Assembly (NCBI GenBank): GCA_026413185.1
Contig: CM048655.1
Span: forward strand, 898,761-962,760
Length of the DNA stretch: 64,000 nucleotides
Source of the DNA: Pueraria montana var. lobata
Lineage: Eukaryota; Streptophyta; Magnoliopsida; Fabales; Fabaceae
Direction: 5' to 3'
In this document: piece after piece, positions 11,100-23,510 of the stretch
Layout of the letters: each line of letters opens with the position of its first letter
How positions within the stretch are numbered: the stretch's first letter is position 1
Program-made: the position numbers and the translations under genes
The notes under the pieces: model-generated
What the model saw: the letters and a program-made list of their open reading frames with translations, nothing else
Told to the model about the DNA's origin: nothing
Databases searched by the model: none

Positions 11100-12158
11100 C
11101 CGATAAAACTTTTCCTGGCCATGCGATTCAAGAGTCTACCTTCTCAGAACCATTCGTTCAATAATATACTCACATGCCGACTTGCGTAAAACGTACGAGC
11201 TCTCTTGCAAGTATGGGTTGTTCAAAAATTGACTACCTTTTCTCGTGCGTATGCAATGCCTGAATAGGTCCCTGAGCCCGCATGCTTTCTAGCAATAGAA
11301 TTCTCTCCTGGATGAGCCCTCTCTCACCATCTCAATCTTAGTGACAAAGTCGCCTCCCAAGGCCGCAAGTGCGGTTCAAAATCAACACCAATAAGATCAC
11401 ATGAATCTCGCCCAAAGTATTGCCATCGTGGTGCATATCCCGTTGGAATCTAGTTGCAAGGTATGGGCCGAAAAAGTAAAAGGTACAAATCTTTTATCAA
11501 TATAATATTCCTAAGCACTACACATTTTGATAGTCTGTGAGAATATTATAAAAATATATATAATATGCCAAATCAAGATTTTCAAGGGTAACATATTATG
11601 TATGCTATATCATAGTAAATCATATAGTGCTAAAAAGTGCAAGCGCCTATAATAGGCAATGGCATGACAATAATGCCTTATATCTGAAAGTATCATGCAC
11701 CTAATGCTTCTCATTGAATTGTTTTAAATAAAATGTTATCATGCCATGACATCATGTACAATTGTACAATGACATACGAAATTGCTATCATGTTACCTGC
11801 TTATCTATGCGGGAAGTTCTATATAGAATAAAAAATAACTAAATCATTAATATGATAGATGACCTGTTTCACTATCAGAATGTTGAAGAATCGATGATGC
11901 ATATATAATAGCTTGTTGATGTGTGGAGTCCGGAAAAAAGCATGTTATGTTATGCCATTATAACATCATGCTATCATTGAACAATTAGTTTCCTGCTTAT
12001 GCTATAATATTTTGCCACCGAATGATATATGATATAATCAAAACTCCTCGCTTACAAGTCAATGACACGAAAAATCAATGCTAATATTATTTGATCATAA
12101 AGCCGATATTTGGTATATGCGCAAAAGCAAATGTTTTTAAGCTGAGAAGCAAGGTAAC
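11100..12158. other. 5' internal region of the LTR element, non-coding
   Basis: About 1 kb of AT-rich sequence with many stops in all frames. No gag domain is recognisable. Several near-repeats of an ATCATG/ATGCTATCATG type occur at about 11660-12000. Confidence 0.5.
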
Positions 12159-12159
12159 T

Positions 12160-13960
12160 TGGCATTTCGAATTGACCTCTCGGCATTTCGGTTTGACCGC
12201 TTAGGCATTCTAGCTTGATCCAACTCGGCATTTTGAATTAACCTCTCGGCATTATGGTGTGACCTCTCGGCATTCCAGACTAACCTCTCGGCAGTCTGGT
12301 TTGACCTTTCAACATTCCAATCTGACCTCTTGGCATTCTGGTTTGACCTTTCGGCATTCCAGACTGACCTCTCGGCATTCTAGTCTGACCCCTCGGCATC
12401 CTAGACTGACCTCTCAGCATTCTGGTGTGACCTCTTGGCATTCCAGTCTAACCTCTCGACATTCTGGTTTGACCTCTCGGCATTCCAGTCTGACCTCTCG
12501 GCATTCTAGACTAACCTCTCGGCATTCTGGTTTGACCTCTCGACATTCTAGTCTAACCTCTTGGCATTATGGTTTGACCTCTCGGCATTCCAGACTGACC
12601 TCTCGGCAATCCAGTTTGACCTCTCGGCATTCCAGTCTGACCTCTCGACATTCTAGTTTGACCTTTCAGCATTCCAGTTCGACCTCTTGGCATTCTGGTT
12701 TGACCTTTCGACATTCCAGTTCGACCTCTTGGCATTCTGGTTTGACCTTTCGGCATTCCAGACTGACCTCTCGGCATTCTAGTCTAACCCCTCAGCATCC
12801 CAGACTGACCTTTTGACATTCTGGTGTGACCTCTCGTCATTCCAGTCTGACCTCTCGGCATTCTGGTTTGACCTCTCGGCATTCCAGTGTGACCTCTCGG
12901 CATTCCAGTGTGACCTCTCGGCATTCTAGTTTGACCTCTCGGCATTCCAGACTAACCTCTCGACATTCTATTTTGACCTCTTAGCATTCCAGTTTGACCT
13001 CTCGACATTTTGGTCTGACCTCTCGGCATTCTGGTTTGACCTTTTGACATTCCAGACTGACCTCTCAGCATTCTGGTCTAACCCCTCGGCATTCCAGACT
13101 GACCCCTCGCATTCTGGTGTGACCTCTCGGCATTCCATTCTAACCTCTCGGCATTCTGATCTGACCTCTCAGCATTCCAGACTGACCTCTCGGCACTCCA
13201 GACTGATCTCTCGACATTCTGGTCTGACCTCTTTAACATTCCGATTTGACCTCTCGACATTTCGGTTTGACACTTTAGCGTTCCAACTTCATCCAAAGAC
13301 AAGTTGAGAATCACATAACATTTTGATTTGACCCTTTAGCATTCCGATTTGACCTCTCGACATTTCGATTTGATCCTTTAGCATTCCAACTTGATCCGAA
13401 GACAAGTTGAGAATCACACATCACTTTAGTTTAATCTCTTGGTATTTCCCTCGGGTTGACTGCTTAAGTGTTCCATTTTGATCCAAAGACAAGTTGATAA
13501 ATGACCTAACTCAACCTTCCAACTTGACATCTCGGCATTTCGATTTGACCCTTTTAGCATTCCAACTCGATCCAAAGACAAGTTGAGAGCCACACAACAT
13601 TCCAATTTAACCTCTTGGCTTTTCCCTCAGGTTGATCACTTAGGCGTTCCAGCTTGATCCAATGACAGGCTAAGAGACGACCCATCTCGACATTTCGATT
13701 TAACCTTTCGGTATTCTGACTAGACCTAATCGGCTTTCGATTTGACTATTCATCCAACTTGACAAAGTTGACGATTCGGCATTCCACCTAGACCTACCTG
13801 GCTTTCAGTTTGACCATTCATCCAACCTGATCTAAAATAACTAAGATGACGACTAGGCATTCCAGCTTGATCTAACGACAAGCCGAGTCTGAACTTCACT
13901 CGACATCTTGGATTGACCCTAAGGGCATTCCGGTTGACCGTTAAACATCCCAGCACAAAT
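12160..13960. repeat. 21-bp minisatellite inside the LTR element
   Basis: A long tandem array whose consensus is close to GACCTCTCGGCATTCCAGTCT. It is regular from about 12245 to 13240 (by length roughly 45-50 units) and looser to about 13960. Because 21 is divisible by three, units keep frame. The plus strand reads as heptapeptides like LTSRHSG for 185 codons (12259-12816) and the minus strand as MPRGQTG for 74 codons. This coding look is most simply a by-product of the period, not proof of a protein. Confidence 0.92.
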
Positions 13961-14284
13961 TAAATGACCAACACTAGGTTCAAGGAACCCAAGGCAGGCT
14001 ACTTCTACTCGTATAAGCTTTCTTGCCATGACTCGAAGCTTTGGGGGCAAGGGCACTACTTAGTCTTGGCAAGGCCCCTTAAGAAGGTACTTGACCGATT
14101 AATGATTGGGACCTACCGAATGGCATACAGTTCAAGGGACCCAGAGTCAAATACCACCCAACCTTACAATACGCGAAAGAGGGAAGTGGGACACTGACAT
14201 TTGAATTATCAAATCCAAACACTGACAAAATCACCTCCAATGGTCAACAACGAAAATACGCTATGACTAGTTGGAAATCATTCA

Positions 14285-14457
14285 AAAAGCCTTGAGTGTC
14301 TTAAATTGCCTTGAGCATTTCCAATGCCATTGGCCAATTCTTCCTCGAGTGACTTCAACTTGGCCTTGAGTACCTTACACTTGGCTAGTTCCACTTAGAG
14401 TATCTTCAACTCAACGAACTTAGCCTCAATTATCTAATACTCAACTCGGCCTCCCAC
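14285..14457. repeat. Degenerate CTTGAGYATCTTCAACTCGG-type repeats, left part
   Basis: Irregular units of roughly 25-30 bp around CTTGAG...CTTCAACTCGGCCTC. The same repeat resumes at 15783 beyond the nested solo LTR, showing that the LTR landed inside this array. Confidence 0.6.
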
Positions 14458-14462
14458 TTTAT

Positions 14463-15777
14463 TGTTAGAATCTAAGACTTTGGACGATGTCCAACCCCTC
14501 AAACTTTGGTTTTGATGATAACAAATGAGATTAAGTTTTGAAGAATCTAATGTTCTATGTTTGAGTATTATAGGTACTACATCGTCCAATGCCTCAATGG
14601 TATTGTATTTCTTAATCTCAAACAAGATAGTTCTATGTGTACAGTGCGTCCAATGAGTAACTGGAAACTTGTTTTTCTAAGTATAAAATCCAGCATCTAA
14701 TACGCTATTATAAAACAAGCGTCCAATGCATTGTGAAAACCAGTGTGTAAACGCTGCGTCCATTCAAGGAAGCATCCAGTGCCTATATAACTTACATCAT
14801 CTTTTCTATCAAACAGTTATATAATGCGTCCATGATTGTGTGGAAGTACACTTATACTTTTCAATGATGATTCTCTGAAATGTTCTGTTATTCCCTCTCT
14901 TTTCTAATATGACATTTCATTTGAAAATTCGAAAAGTGTACCACAGGGAATAGAAAAGCTTCTCTCTGCAGGAACCGTACAAGTAGTGGAGGCGCTGCAT
15001 GTACTGTTGTCTCCTCCATCTCTCCACCCAAGCTGACACGTAGCAATGGTCATATGATTGTGAGAGAACGGTTATTGGCAAAGGCACAGATCCCACAACG
15101 GATATCTTCACCTAGCTACCTATAAATAGAGGAACAAGCTCACGAAATCAACAACGAAGCATTAAAATTTTTCTAAGAGCTGTAACTCTGCCAAATCAAT
15201 TGGATGACCTACACTTGTGCAAAAAGAGCAATCTACTTAGCCTTGCTAAGTTATTATGTGTATTCAAGTTATATTGTAATATCCTCTCTGTGAGAGTTGT
15301 CTCTTTAACTTGTACTCAAACAGTTTTTGTTTGGAAATTAGGAGTGGCTTAATGACAAAGAATACTTAGGTGTTCTTTAATCTCAGGGGAAGATTAAAGG
15401 TGTTCCAGAAGCGGCCTAGAGAATACTTATAGCCAGGAGTGGTAGGGTATATATAAAATACTTGTTTGTAATCAGAATTTGATTAGTTGAACCCTTCAAA
15501 GGTTTTTGAAGGAGAACTTGAGTTATTTCTTCACATACTGCGCACAAGTTTCTTTATATCTTATTTGCAAAAACTTTTTATTTGCTCCTGGACGTTAACT
15601 AGAAAAAGCAGTTTCACCAAACTGTCATTTTAACGATTGGACGATACCTGTGATCTTTTGTTTTACAAGTCCTTTGTGAAACTAAAGATAGTTTATCTCC
15701 ATCTTTGAGAAAAGTTTTCAAACTATATAACAAACACACTATTCAACCCCCCTTCTAGTGTGATTCTCTGCATTTCA
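14463..15777 (+). mobile_element. Nested solo LTR (copia-type), 1315 bp
   Basis: Begins TGTTAGAATC and ends CTGCATTTCA, flanked by perfect 5-bp repeats TTTAT (14458-14462 and 15778-15782). The near-terminal stretch ATTCAACCCCCCTTCTAGTG is typical of the R/U5 end of plant copia LTRs. There is no internal domain or second LTR, so it is the product of LTR-LTR recombination. A TATA-like CTATAAATAGAGG lies at about 15120-15132. Confidence 0.88.
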
Positions 15778-15782
15778 TTTAT

Positions 15783-16200
15783 GAGTCTTCATCTGCATCT
15801 CGAGACTTGAGCATGTTCAGCTCGATCATGCCATCTTGGGTATCATTAGCTCAACCTTGGGTCATAAGCTTAGAGCATAGTCAGCTCAGCCTCATGCCTA
15901 GAGCATCCTCATCTTGATCACTTGCCTTGAGCATCTTCAACTCGATTTTGTGCTTTGAGCATATTCAACTCGGCCTCGCCACCCGAGACTCTTTAGCTCA
16001 GCCTTACACCTTGAGCCTATAGAGCATCTTTAGCTCGGTCTCGCAACCTGAGATTCTAGCTTAGCCTTACGCCTTGAGCTTATAGAGCATTTTCAGCTCG
16101 GCCTCACACTTAGAGCATCTTGAGTTCGGCTAGACACCTTAAGCATCCTCAGATCAACCACAAGCTCAAAGTACTTGCAACTTGACTAGTATGATCAGTT
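15783..16200. repeat. Degenerate GAGCATCTTCAGCTCGGCCT repeats, right part
   Basis: Continuation of the 14285-14457 array: repeated GAGCAT...AGCTCGGCCTC units at uneven spacing, up to the 3' end of the element's internal region. Confidence 0.6.
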
Positions 16201-16278
16201 GTCAGGGCATAATGAAGCTTGGCTATGTAAAAACATCTTATAAGCTCTTACAGCCTACTTCAGAGCTTGGCGGGCATA

Positions 16279-16692
16279 TGTACTACTCGGACTCAGTCTG
16301 GCATCGAGTCAAGGGACTGACCGAGTAAACGAAGATAGACTCAGACCAAAGCAGTTATAACGGAAAGTATATCTTACTAAAAGATAAGATACACAAAGAC
16401 TAAGATAAAAGATAATGATAGAAGATAAACCTAACTCTATCACAATTAACGAGATTTGATAAGATTTGATAGAAAAATAACCCTATCAAATCTATCTATT
16501 TACCTTCTATAAATACAAAGCAATTCACCCCTATCAAGGTACGAAATTCTATACCCATTAGTGAGACCTATCTTCTACCTTTACACCTCTAACTTGAGCG
16601 TCGGAGTGTCTTTGCAGGTACACCCCACCATACATCAAGAAGATCCCAGCGGAGCCACCGCACCGGAGGACTTACCAAATCCGGTAAGAACA
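16279..16692 (+). repeat. 3' LTR of the LARD-like element
   Basis: Matches 10665-11079 along its whole length, including TGTACTACTCGGACTC at the start and CCGGTAAGAACA at the end. It is followed by target duplication AGTAG. Confidence 0.9.
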
Positions 16693-16697
16693 AGTAG

Positions 16698-17072
16698 AAT
16701 AAATTTTATATATTATATAAATTACTTGATTAAATTTAAAAAAAAAACATAACTGTGTAAAAATAATTTCTATATATAGTTATTTTATTGTTAGTGTTGC
16801 TAAATATAGCCTCTCCATGATCAATTCAATTTATATATTCTTTTCACCCAAGAGGTGGAAGCTAGGTAGCGAGAATTTATCCATAAGTATATTTTTTGCA
16901 CTTACAAATTTTAGTAATGCACTATTTGGTTAAAAAAAAGGGTTAGGGAGGGATATGTATTTAATTTTGTATCTACATGTACTTTAAAATATTAAATTTA
17001 AAATAAAAATGGTTTATACAAATCACTAATCGATTGTTTTATTTTAAATAATATTACAAAAATAATTACTTA
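16698..17072. other. AT-rich spacer
   Basis: No gene or repeat boundary is seen in this short AT-rich stretch. Confidence 0.4.
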
Positions 17073-17390
17073 CACTACAAGATAAGTTCAAATAAGCATA
17101 AGCCAGTTAGCATTAAACTAGCTGATGATGCTAAATAGTGTCAGTAAGTGATGCTAAACCGCTACTAAAATATTTTTTACTTTTTTAGCTTGTGTCAGTA
17201 GTTGCTGACACTACTAATATTTTAAAAAAGACTTATTAGCATCAACGTTATTAACCCTATTTAATAATTTTTAAAATTAAATATATTTTTACTATTAGAG
17301 TCAGTCAAGTCAACGTTCATCAACGTTGGCACTAGCGTCGACTTAGCCAACACTAATATTTCATCTAAATACGAAAATTAAATGCCACTC
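17073..17390 (+). mobile_element. CACTA (En/Spm) terminal fragment
   Basis: Starts CACTACAAGATAAG, close to the plant CACTA terminus CACTACAAGAAAA. Subterminal repeats follow with TAGTGTCAG, GTGTCAGTAG and TTGGCACTAGCGTCGACTTA motifs, in both orientations, as in CACTA subterminal regions. No matching CTTGTAGTG end and no transposase are visible, so it is a truncated end. Confidence 0.5.
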
Positions 17391-17673
17391 CTGCTTCCTT
17401 CTTCTCCTTTATTTTTTTTTAAATATCTTTTTCTTCCTTCAATCTCTTCCTGTTCCTTCACTCCCTTTCCCTCTCCCTTTTCAATTTTTCCCCTCACTTC
17501 CTATTTGTTATTTTGATATATCTTAAGGAATGAAAACATGAGACTTAAGTTTATAAGTTAATTATTTCTTAACTTTGTCATGTTAAATTTAAATTTATTT
17601 AAGTTATTTTACTTGTCACAAATATTAGACATATATTGCGTTTTATATATTAATTCATTATTTTAGATTTAAA

Positions 17674-17704
17674 CTAGTGTGTGTATCCCGTGCGATGCAT
17701 GGGA
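17674..17704 (-). mobile_element. Helitron-like 3' terminus (minus orientation)
   Basis: Read on the minus strand, the hairpin TCCCATGCATCGCACGGGA is followed by TACACACACTAG and then T, which fits the hairpin-plus-CTRR end of Helitrons. A similar end in plus orientation lies at 25345-25380. No Rep/helicase gene and no 5' terminus were found. Confidence 0.35.
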
Positions 17705-17989
17705 TAAATTATTTTTTTGAGAGACAATAATTTTTTTAATTCATATGTAACAATATATAAACAAATTTATGTATCCAATTTTAAAATATTTGATATATGA
17801 ATCATATTTTAAGAAATTGTTTATTATTAATAAGATTTTATAATTACTAATTTAACTTCAACTATTTTTGGTTTCAAAAAGCATTTATAATAATTTAACT
17901 TCAACTTTAAAGTTTAAAATTTCAAGAAGTCAGTCATAACAAATTTTATATAATTAAAATCAATAAAACTTAACAAACTTACCATAAAC

Positions 17990-18055
17990 GATTATTTGTG
18001 ATTAGACGACAGTGTAAAATAGTTTTACACTGTCAGTGCATAACCCTTTTTCACT
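17990..18055. repeat. Half of a MITE-like inverted repeat family
   Basis: TTGTGATTAGACGACAGTGT and the local palindrome AGTGTAAAATAGTTTTACACT match one arm of the fuller element at 25393-25557. Confidence 0.5.
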
Positions 18056-18308
18056 TTAATTATTTAATCTCAACTATTATCAGCTTCAAAAAAGCATTTA
18101 TAATGTTTTAAAAAAAATTAAGAATGCATTTATTATAATTTTTAAAAATTAAAATTAGTAAATTTGTTGAAATTACTGATTTAACCCAAAAATCATTTAT
18201 AATTTCTTTTAATTTGTTTAAAAATTATAAGAGACTATGATTAATGGTGTAACTGGATGAACTGTAATCAAACTTTATTTATTAAAATTTGAATTCTAAT
18301 TGTTAGTA

Positions 18309-18830
18309 ATTACCTTCATAAATTACCATTTATTTTGCCAATTATAATTTATATGATTGGTGGTGTAATTGGCTGAATTTTAATTGAAACTTATTCAATT
18401 AAATGAGAATGCTAATCTCAATTTTATTTTTGTATTATGTCATAAATACTAAAAATATAAGAGCTTTTTTATAAGCAAATAAATATATTATTTATATTTA
18501 TAAGCAAAATGATTATATCAGAGTTGATAAAATATATCATTTTTTTATTAAATTACCTTCGTAATTAATATTATGAATTTTCCAATTATAATTATATTAT
18601 TGACAATGTAATTTGACTAATTCTAACCAAAATTTATTCTATTAAATTTAAATTATAATCTCTTAATTATATTTTTGTACTCTGCCATAATTACTAAAAA
18701 TACTAGAGTTGATAAAATATATCATTTTTTATTAAATAACCTTCGTAATTAATATGATTTATTACCATTTATTTTGCCAATAATAATTATATGGTTGACA
18801 GTGAAGTTAGACGAATTCTAATAAAAAAAT
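18309..18830. repeat. Three diverged direct repeats of about 180-240 bp
   Basis: Copies begin near 18309, 18551 and 18735. Each has AATTACCTTCRTAAWT, then CCAATTATAATT, a TATGATTGGTGGTGTAATT-like block, an AATTYTAAYY block and a TACTAAAAATA block. They are degenerate and AT-rich, with no coding content. Confidence 0.5.
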
Positions 18831-18849
18831 ATTAAAATTTTACTTAATA

Positions 18850-19718
18850 TTCTTTATTTTATTTATGGACTTTTTTTTTCAAATTTTATTTTCTTGTACT
18901 GTTAATATTTTTTTTCTCTTCAAATTAACATGTAATTTTATGTTTACATTTTTCATCTAAAGTGTTTATCTTCATATGTAGTTATCAAATTGATGTAAAA
19001 ATTAATTATATAAAAGTGTCTACAATATAATAGAGTCAAATTTTAAAATAATTGTGTAAACAATTATATCATCAGTATATTAAATATCATACTATATACT
19101 TATGTAGATGAATTTATAGTATTTTAACAATATTTCTTCTTCATTTTGTTTGATGAAAGACAACAAAACCAAGGTATGATAGAATGAGCCCATATCTAAA
19201 AGGTCATGAAGTATAATACAGGGAACAAAAATTGTTGAATAATAAGATCAATAGTTCAATACAACCAAGCCATAAACATTGTGTGTAGGTCCAACTTCCA
19301 AAGATATTATGATAAATAGCACATTTTTAAATAATAAAAAAATTATTTACCCTAAGATTCCAACCTTGAGGTAGTTGATTTCATCGGTATTTCTACCAGC
19401 ATAGATAGGACTGCAATCAGAAGATAAAAGTTCTTGATGTCCTAATGAGATAAAAATCTGTCAAACGAATTGCGCATGAACGACATTTGTAGGCTGGGAA
19501 GGCTACTGCAGTTGTGAAAAAATGCTTCAAAATTAACTAAAAAAGCTTCCCAAATTGATGTCTATGTAGTTGTACTTGATCTTCTTGCAATATTGCTAAG
19601 CTTTGTATTTAAGGGTGGAAAAGCTACTGCAATTATGAATAGAATGCTTCAAAATAAAGAGCTTCCCTAATTAACTAAAGCATGTCTTTCTACTACAATC
19701 TTTTTATTAACAAAAAAG
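18850..19718. other. AT-rich intergenic sequence
   Basis: No gene is recognised. At about 19495-19550 and 19610-19665 there is a loose direct repeat with GGCTACTGCAGTTGTGAA / AGCTACTGCAATTATGAA and ATGCTTCAAAAT. Confidence 0.4.
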
Positions 19719-19771
19719 AATTCAATCTTAGTGTTATTTTCTTTTTGAATAAATAACACTAAGATTGAATT
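19719..19771. repeat. Perfect 21-bp hairpin
   Basis: AATTCAATCTTAGTGTTATTT (19719-19739) is the exact reverse complement of 19751-19771, with an 11-nt loop. It is not followed by a T run that would make it a terminator. The function is unknown. Confidence 0.85.
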
Positions 19772-21225
19772 ATACCGTGATATATGCATAAAGATGTAAA
19801 AATGGTATAATGATGTAAAAATAAAGTTGAAAGAATGACACAAATTAGGATATAGACGAAAAATGATAAAAATAATCAGCCATTTAAAATGCTAATAGCA
19901 AAACCTGCCATTTCTAATCATATCAAAGGAATTTTGACGTAGAACTTCTCACTTGAATTAACCTGCATTAAAAAAAAAAGTCAGGGTGATTATCAGATGG
20001 TGATTAACTTGAATGTGTAGATAATCAATCAGGTTCAAATAGAAATCATAAAATAAATGGATTAAATTCCAAAATAACCATTCGTACAACATATCGTACT
20101 TGTCTCACCCATAATATGTTGAAATAATTTTTGGTTGCTGCAACACATAAAGATAAAAATAATAATTGACAAAGCAATAAAAAAAGGTTAAAAAGAAAAG
20201 TCATGAGAAGGGTTTGTCAAACAATCATATTTGTACCAAATAAATAGAAAGATTAAAATAAAATCATATATGTTAAAAGGAAGAGGACATAGAAAAAGAA
20301 GAAAAAACGCTTACCTAGTCTTGGTGGCCAACCAACAACAACAACAACAATAATCCTTTAGTTAAGGTTCAATCAAGGTGGAAGTTTTCTTCAAATCTTT
20401 TTAGGAGAAACCTAGAGGAAGCAACTTAATTGGTTTATTTTTTTCAAATTGCACCTAGAGAGGTCAGCAACGGTAGTGACTACAATGAGGGAGAGAAAGA
20501 GGAAGAGAGATGGAGAGGGAAAAAAGATAAAAAAGGGGAGAGATGATAGTTTCAATTTCAATGTGGTATATCTGAAAGGGAGAGAGATTGTAAATTTAAA
20601 TAATAACAAAATCTTATAATTTAAAATTTGAATAGAGTCTCACTTAATTTGAGAAATTAAAAGTGTATTTAATATTGAGTTATTTCTCATTCTATTTGAT
20701 TTGTTTCTGATTCAAATTCAAATACTTACTCTTTTATGTTAATACATGCATTCATATTCAAACCAGACACATGCTTAAGAAATTCAAAATTTTAATAAAT
20801 TGATACTATTAAGAATAAATGCAAAGAATAGATAAGAAAAAAAATTCAAATTTTTATTAAACAAATACCAATCGGAATTTAAAGAATTAATTCAAAATTA
20901 TTTAATATGACAAATTTAAATTCTTAAGGAATTTTTTATATCAATGTTTTTATAAAATTTTGTGAATAAATTATTTATGGAATTATATAGTATATATGTG
21001 CACCAAATTATTAGGGAATTTTATGAATAAATTATTTAAGAAATTATATAATATATATGCGTACCAAATAATATATAGTATATATTAATCCATGGTATTT
21101 TAAGGAATTATATGGTATATATGTGCATGGGAATTGTATAGTATATATGCGTACAAAATTATTTACGGTATGTATTTTATATAATTATTAAAATAATTAT
21201 ATATGAAATAGAAGATGAAAAATAC

Positions 21226-21228
<3 letters not shown>
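19772..21228. other. AT-rich intergenic sequence with local repeats
   Basis: No gene is recognised. At 20980-21180 a loose tandem repeat of about 55-60 bp contains GGAATTATATAGTATATATG and GCGTACAAAAT-type segments. A purine-rich stretch lies at 20470-20590. Confidence 0.4.

Positions 21229-21272
<44 letters not shown>
21229..21272. repeat. (TA)n microsatellite
   Basis: About 22 uninterrupted TA units. Confidence 0.95.
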
Positions 21273-21275
<3 letters not shown>

Positions 21276-23501
21276 AGGAATGTTAAATATAATATTCCCA
21301 TGATGTTATTTAATTAAAATATAAAACCCAGGAATGTAATTAAAATCCTTTATTACTTAAATGAATATACATTGGCCATTTTAGTAATTTCAATTTTCCC
21401 CCCAAAACTATAAAGGTCCTTTTAGTAATTTTACATCCATTAATTAAAATAGTTTATGCCTCTAAAAAAACAGTTTAAGAATTTAACAGCCAATCAATTC
21501 AATTTCAAATTTACATTTAAAATCCAAATTCAATCAATTCTATTAAAATTCCAATGAAACTTAAAAACAGCCAATCAATTTAAATATTAATTCAAAATCA
21601 ATTCAAAATATATACAATCAATCAATTCTCTACAAATATAAACTGGATTAAAATGGAAAAAAAATAAATCAATGTTGTCAATCAATTCAATTTAAAATTT
21701 ACAATTAAAATTTTAATAATTTTAATCTATTGACAATCAATTAAAATACAGTATTAAAATATAATATATTTACATCAGATTTCAAAAAATTTAAAAACAC
21801 CCATTCCCACTATAAAATTTCAGAATGATCACTCCATTAGATTACCTGGCCGCCTTTCCTAATTCTCTTTCTTTGTGGTAAGTTTTGCAATGTGATTATA
21901 TCAACATTTCTTTGTTTCTCTTTTTCGATTTAATATTGTATTTAATCCTCACTCTAACCTTTTCATTTTGGATTTTGATTTTGATTTGCCTTTCTTTTTT
22001 TCTTTACTGATCAGGTGAGTTGTACCTGTTTTTTTATAGTTTGGCTATTGGGGTTTATAGTTTCTGTCTACCAAATCATTTTCTCAACACATGCTTGCTT
22101 GCTAATATATTGAAGGAAAACAATAAAAAGGATGAAAGGATGAGTTTTCTTCATTCCTTTTTATGGATATGTTTTTGTATTCAATCTTCTTTCTAGTTTT
22201 TCTAAAATCTAAATATTTTTCTTTTCCTTTATTGAATTGCATGCTTAGAAGGATTCACTCATTGGATTACTTGGCAGTCTTTCATTTTCTTTCTCTATTG
22301 TAATTTCTCTATGTAAGTTTTTCCTCTTTTTCGATTTAATTTTGTAATTTCTCTATTGTAAATGTTTTTCCTCTTTCATGATAATAAACTAAATTACTTT
22401 ATAATATGTTTTAATATAATTTTTATCGATGATTTATGGTGTATAATATAAATAGATATCACTTGCTTTTCAAATATGACTTATAAGTAAAGAATTGTAT
22501 TACCCGTACTTATTTACTTGAAGAAGAGTTTTTTTTCACTATTATGAAAAAGAAAAGAATTATATTATTTAACTTCTAAGCAAGTAATTATATTGATGAC
22601 ACTTTTTTTTTTCTTTTTGGCAAATGATAAAATAATGCAATATACGCAAATGATTATTGACTTGATTTTTTTTTTATTGAAGTGTCTATTTATCCAAATT
22701 TATTGAAGTTTTTTATTTAATAAAATTTGAAAATTGTTTTTACTATAGATTTTTACAACTACAATTTCAATTTAAATCTCTATTTAAATTGATTTAGATT
22801 GTTTGTATGTTAATTATTTCCAAATAGTTATAAATTTGCCTGGTTGGAAAAACAAAAGGCAATTAAAGATGAGAATAAACATATAAGAGATAATTTTTGG
22901 AAAAATTTATTTATTTTTAAATATTAGCATTTATATGTAAAATTAGTAATATAGAAATTATACACAAAGCATGACATATGGGGTTCAACGTCTTTACAGT
23001 AAATTATATGAAAAACAATAATATTTACGTTAATTAGGAATGAAAACTTTATATAAAATATATCAATATTTAAATAAAAGTTAATTATTTATATTAATTG
23101 AGTAGAATATTTTTGATAAAAAATGAAATAAAATTTAATTAACATCAATTACGCTATATAGAGATAAAAATTTTATATCAAAACATTATATAGCAAAAAA
23201 AATTATAACATAACATAATAATATTTAAATCACTACAATGATGAATATTTGTATCATACAAAAATCAAAGCTATACATAATCAATTAAGAATGAAATAAA
23301 TATGCAAAAAATATATTTAAATTAATTTTTACAATAATTTAAATACAACTTTATTTATTTGTAATAAATTGTTAAATATAAACTTATTATAAAGTTTTTC
23401 TTTTTTCTTTTTCTCATAGGTATCCTTATTTGGAGATTTAAACCTTGATTCATCATATTAGGAGAGACTACCTCCTGATAAACCCAACCACCATTGATTA
23501 G
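21273..23501. other. Very AT-rich intergenic sequence
   Basis: Repeated CAATCAATTCAATTTAAAAT-like strings occur at 21490-21740. No coding region, RNA gene or element boundary could be supported. Confidence 0.45.
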
Positions 23502-23510
23502 AAAGTATTT

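Larger units (their letters stand above)
10665..16692 (+). mobile_element. Non-coding LTR retrotransposon (LARD-like)
   Basis: A structurally complete element: LTRs of 415 bp (10665-11079) and 414 bp (16279-16692) starting TGTACTACTCGGACTC and ending GGTAAGAACA, flanked by 5-bp duplications AGTAG (10660-10664 and 16693-16697). A plant-type primer-binding site follows the 5' LTR. About 5.2 kb of internal sequence has no gag, protease, reverse transcriptase or integrase that I can see, so it would depend on a partner element. The interior holds a 21-bp minisatellite and a nested solo LTR (14463-15777); without the latter the element is about 4.7 kb. The LTRs are very similar, suggesting fairly recent insertion. 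The superfamily is probably Ty3-gypsy from the primer site, but this is inference. Confidence 0.9.

Noticed and set aside
12259..12816. 185-codon frame of heptapeptide repeats as a protein gene
   Set aside because: It is created by a 21-bp tandem repeat lying in a non-coding LTR element. The other strand is open for the same reason, and no start context, domain or non-repeat coding part accompanies it.
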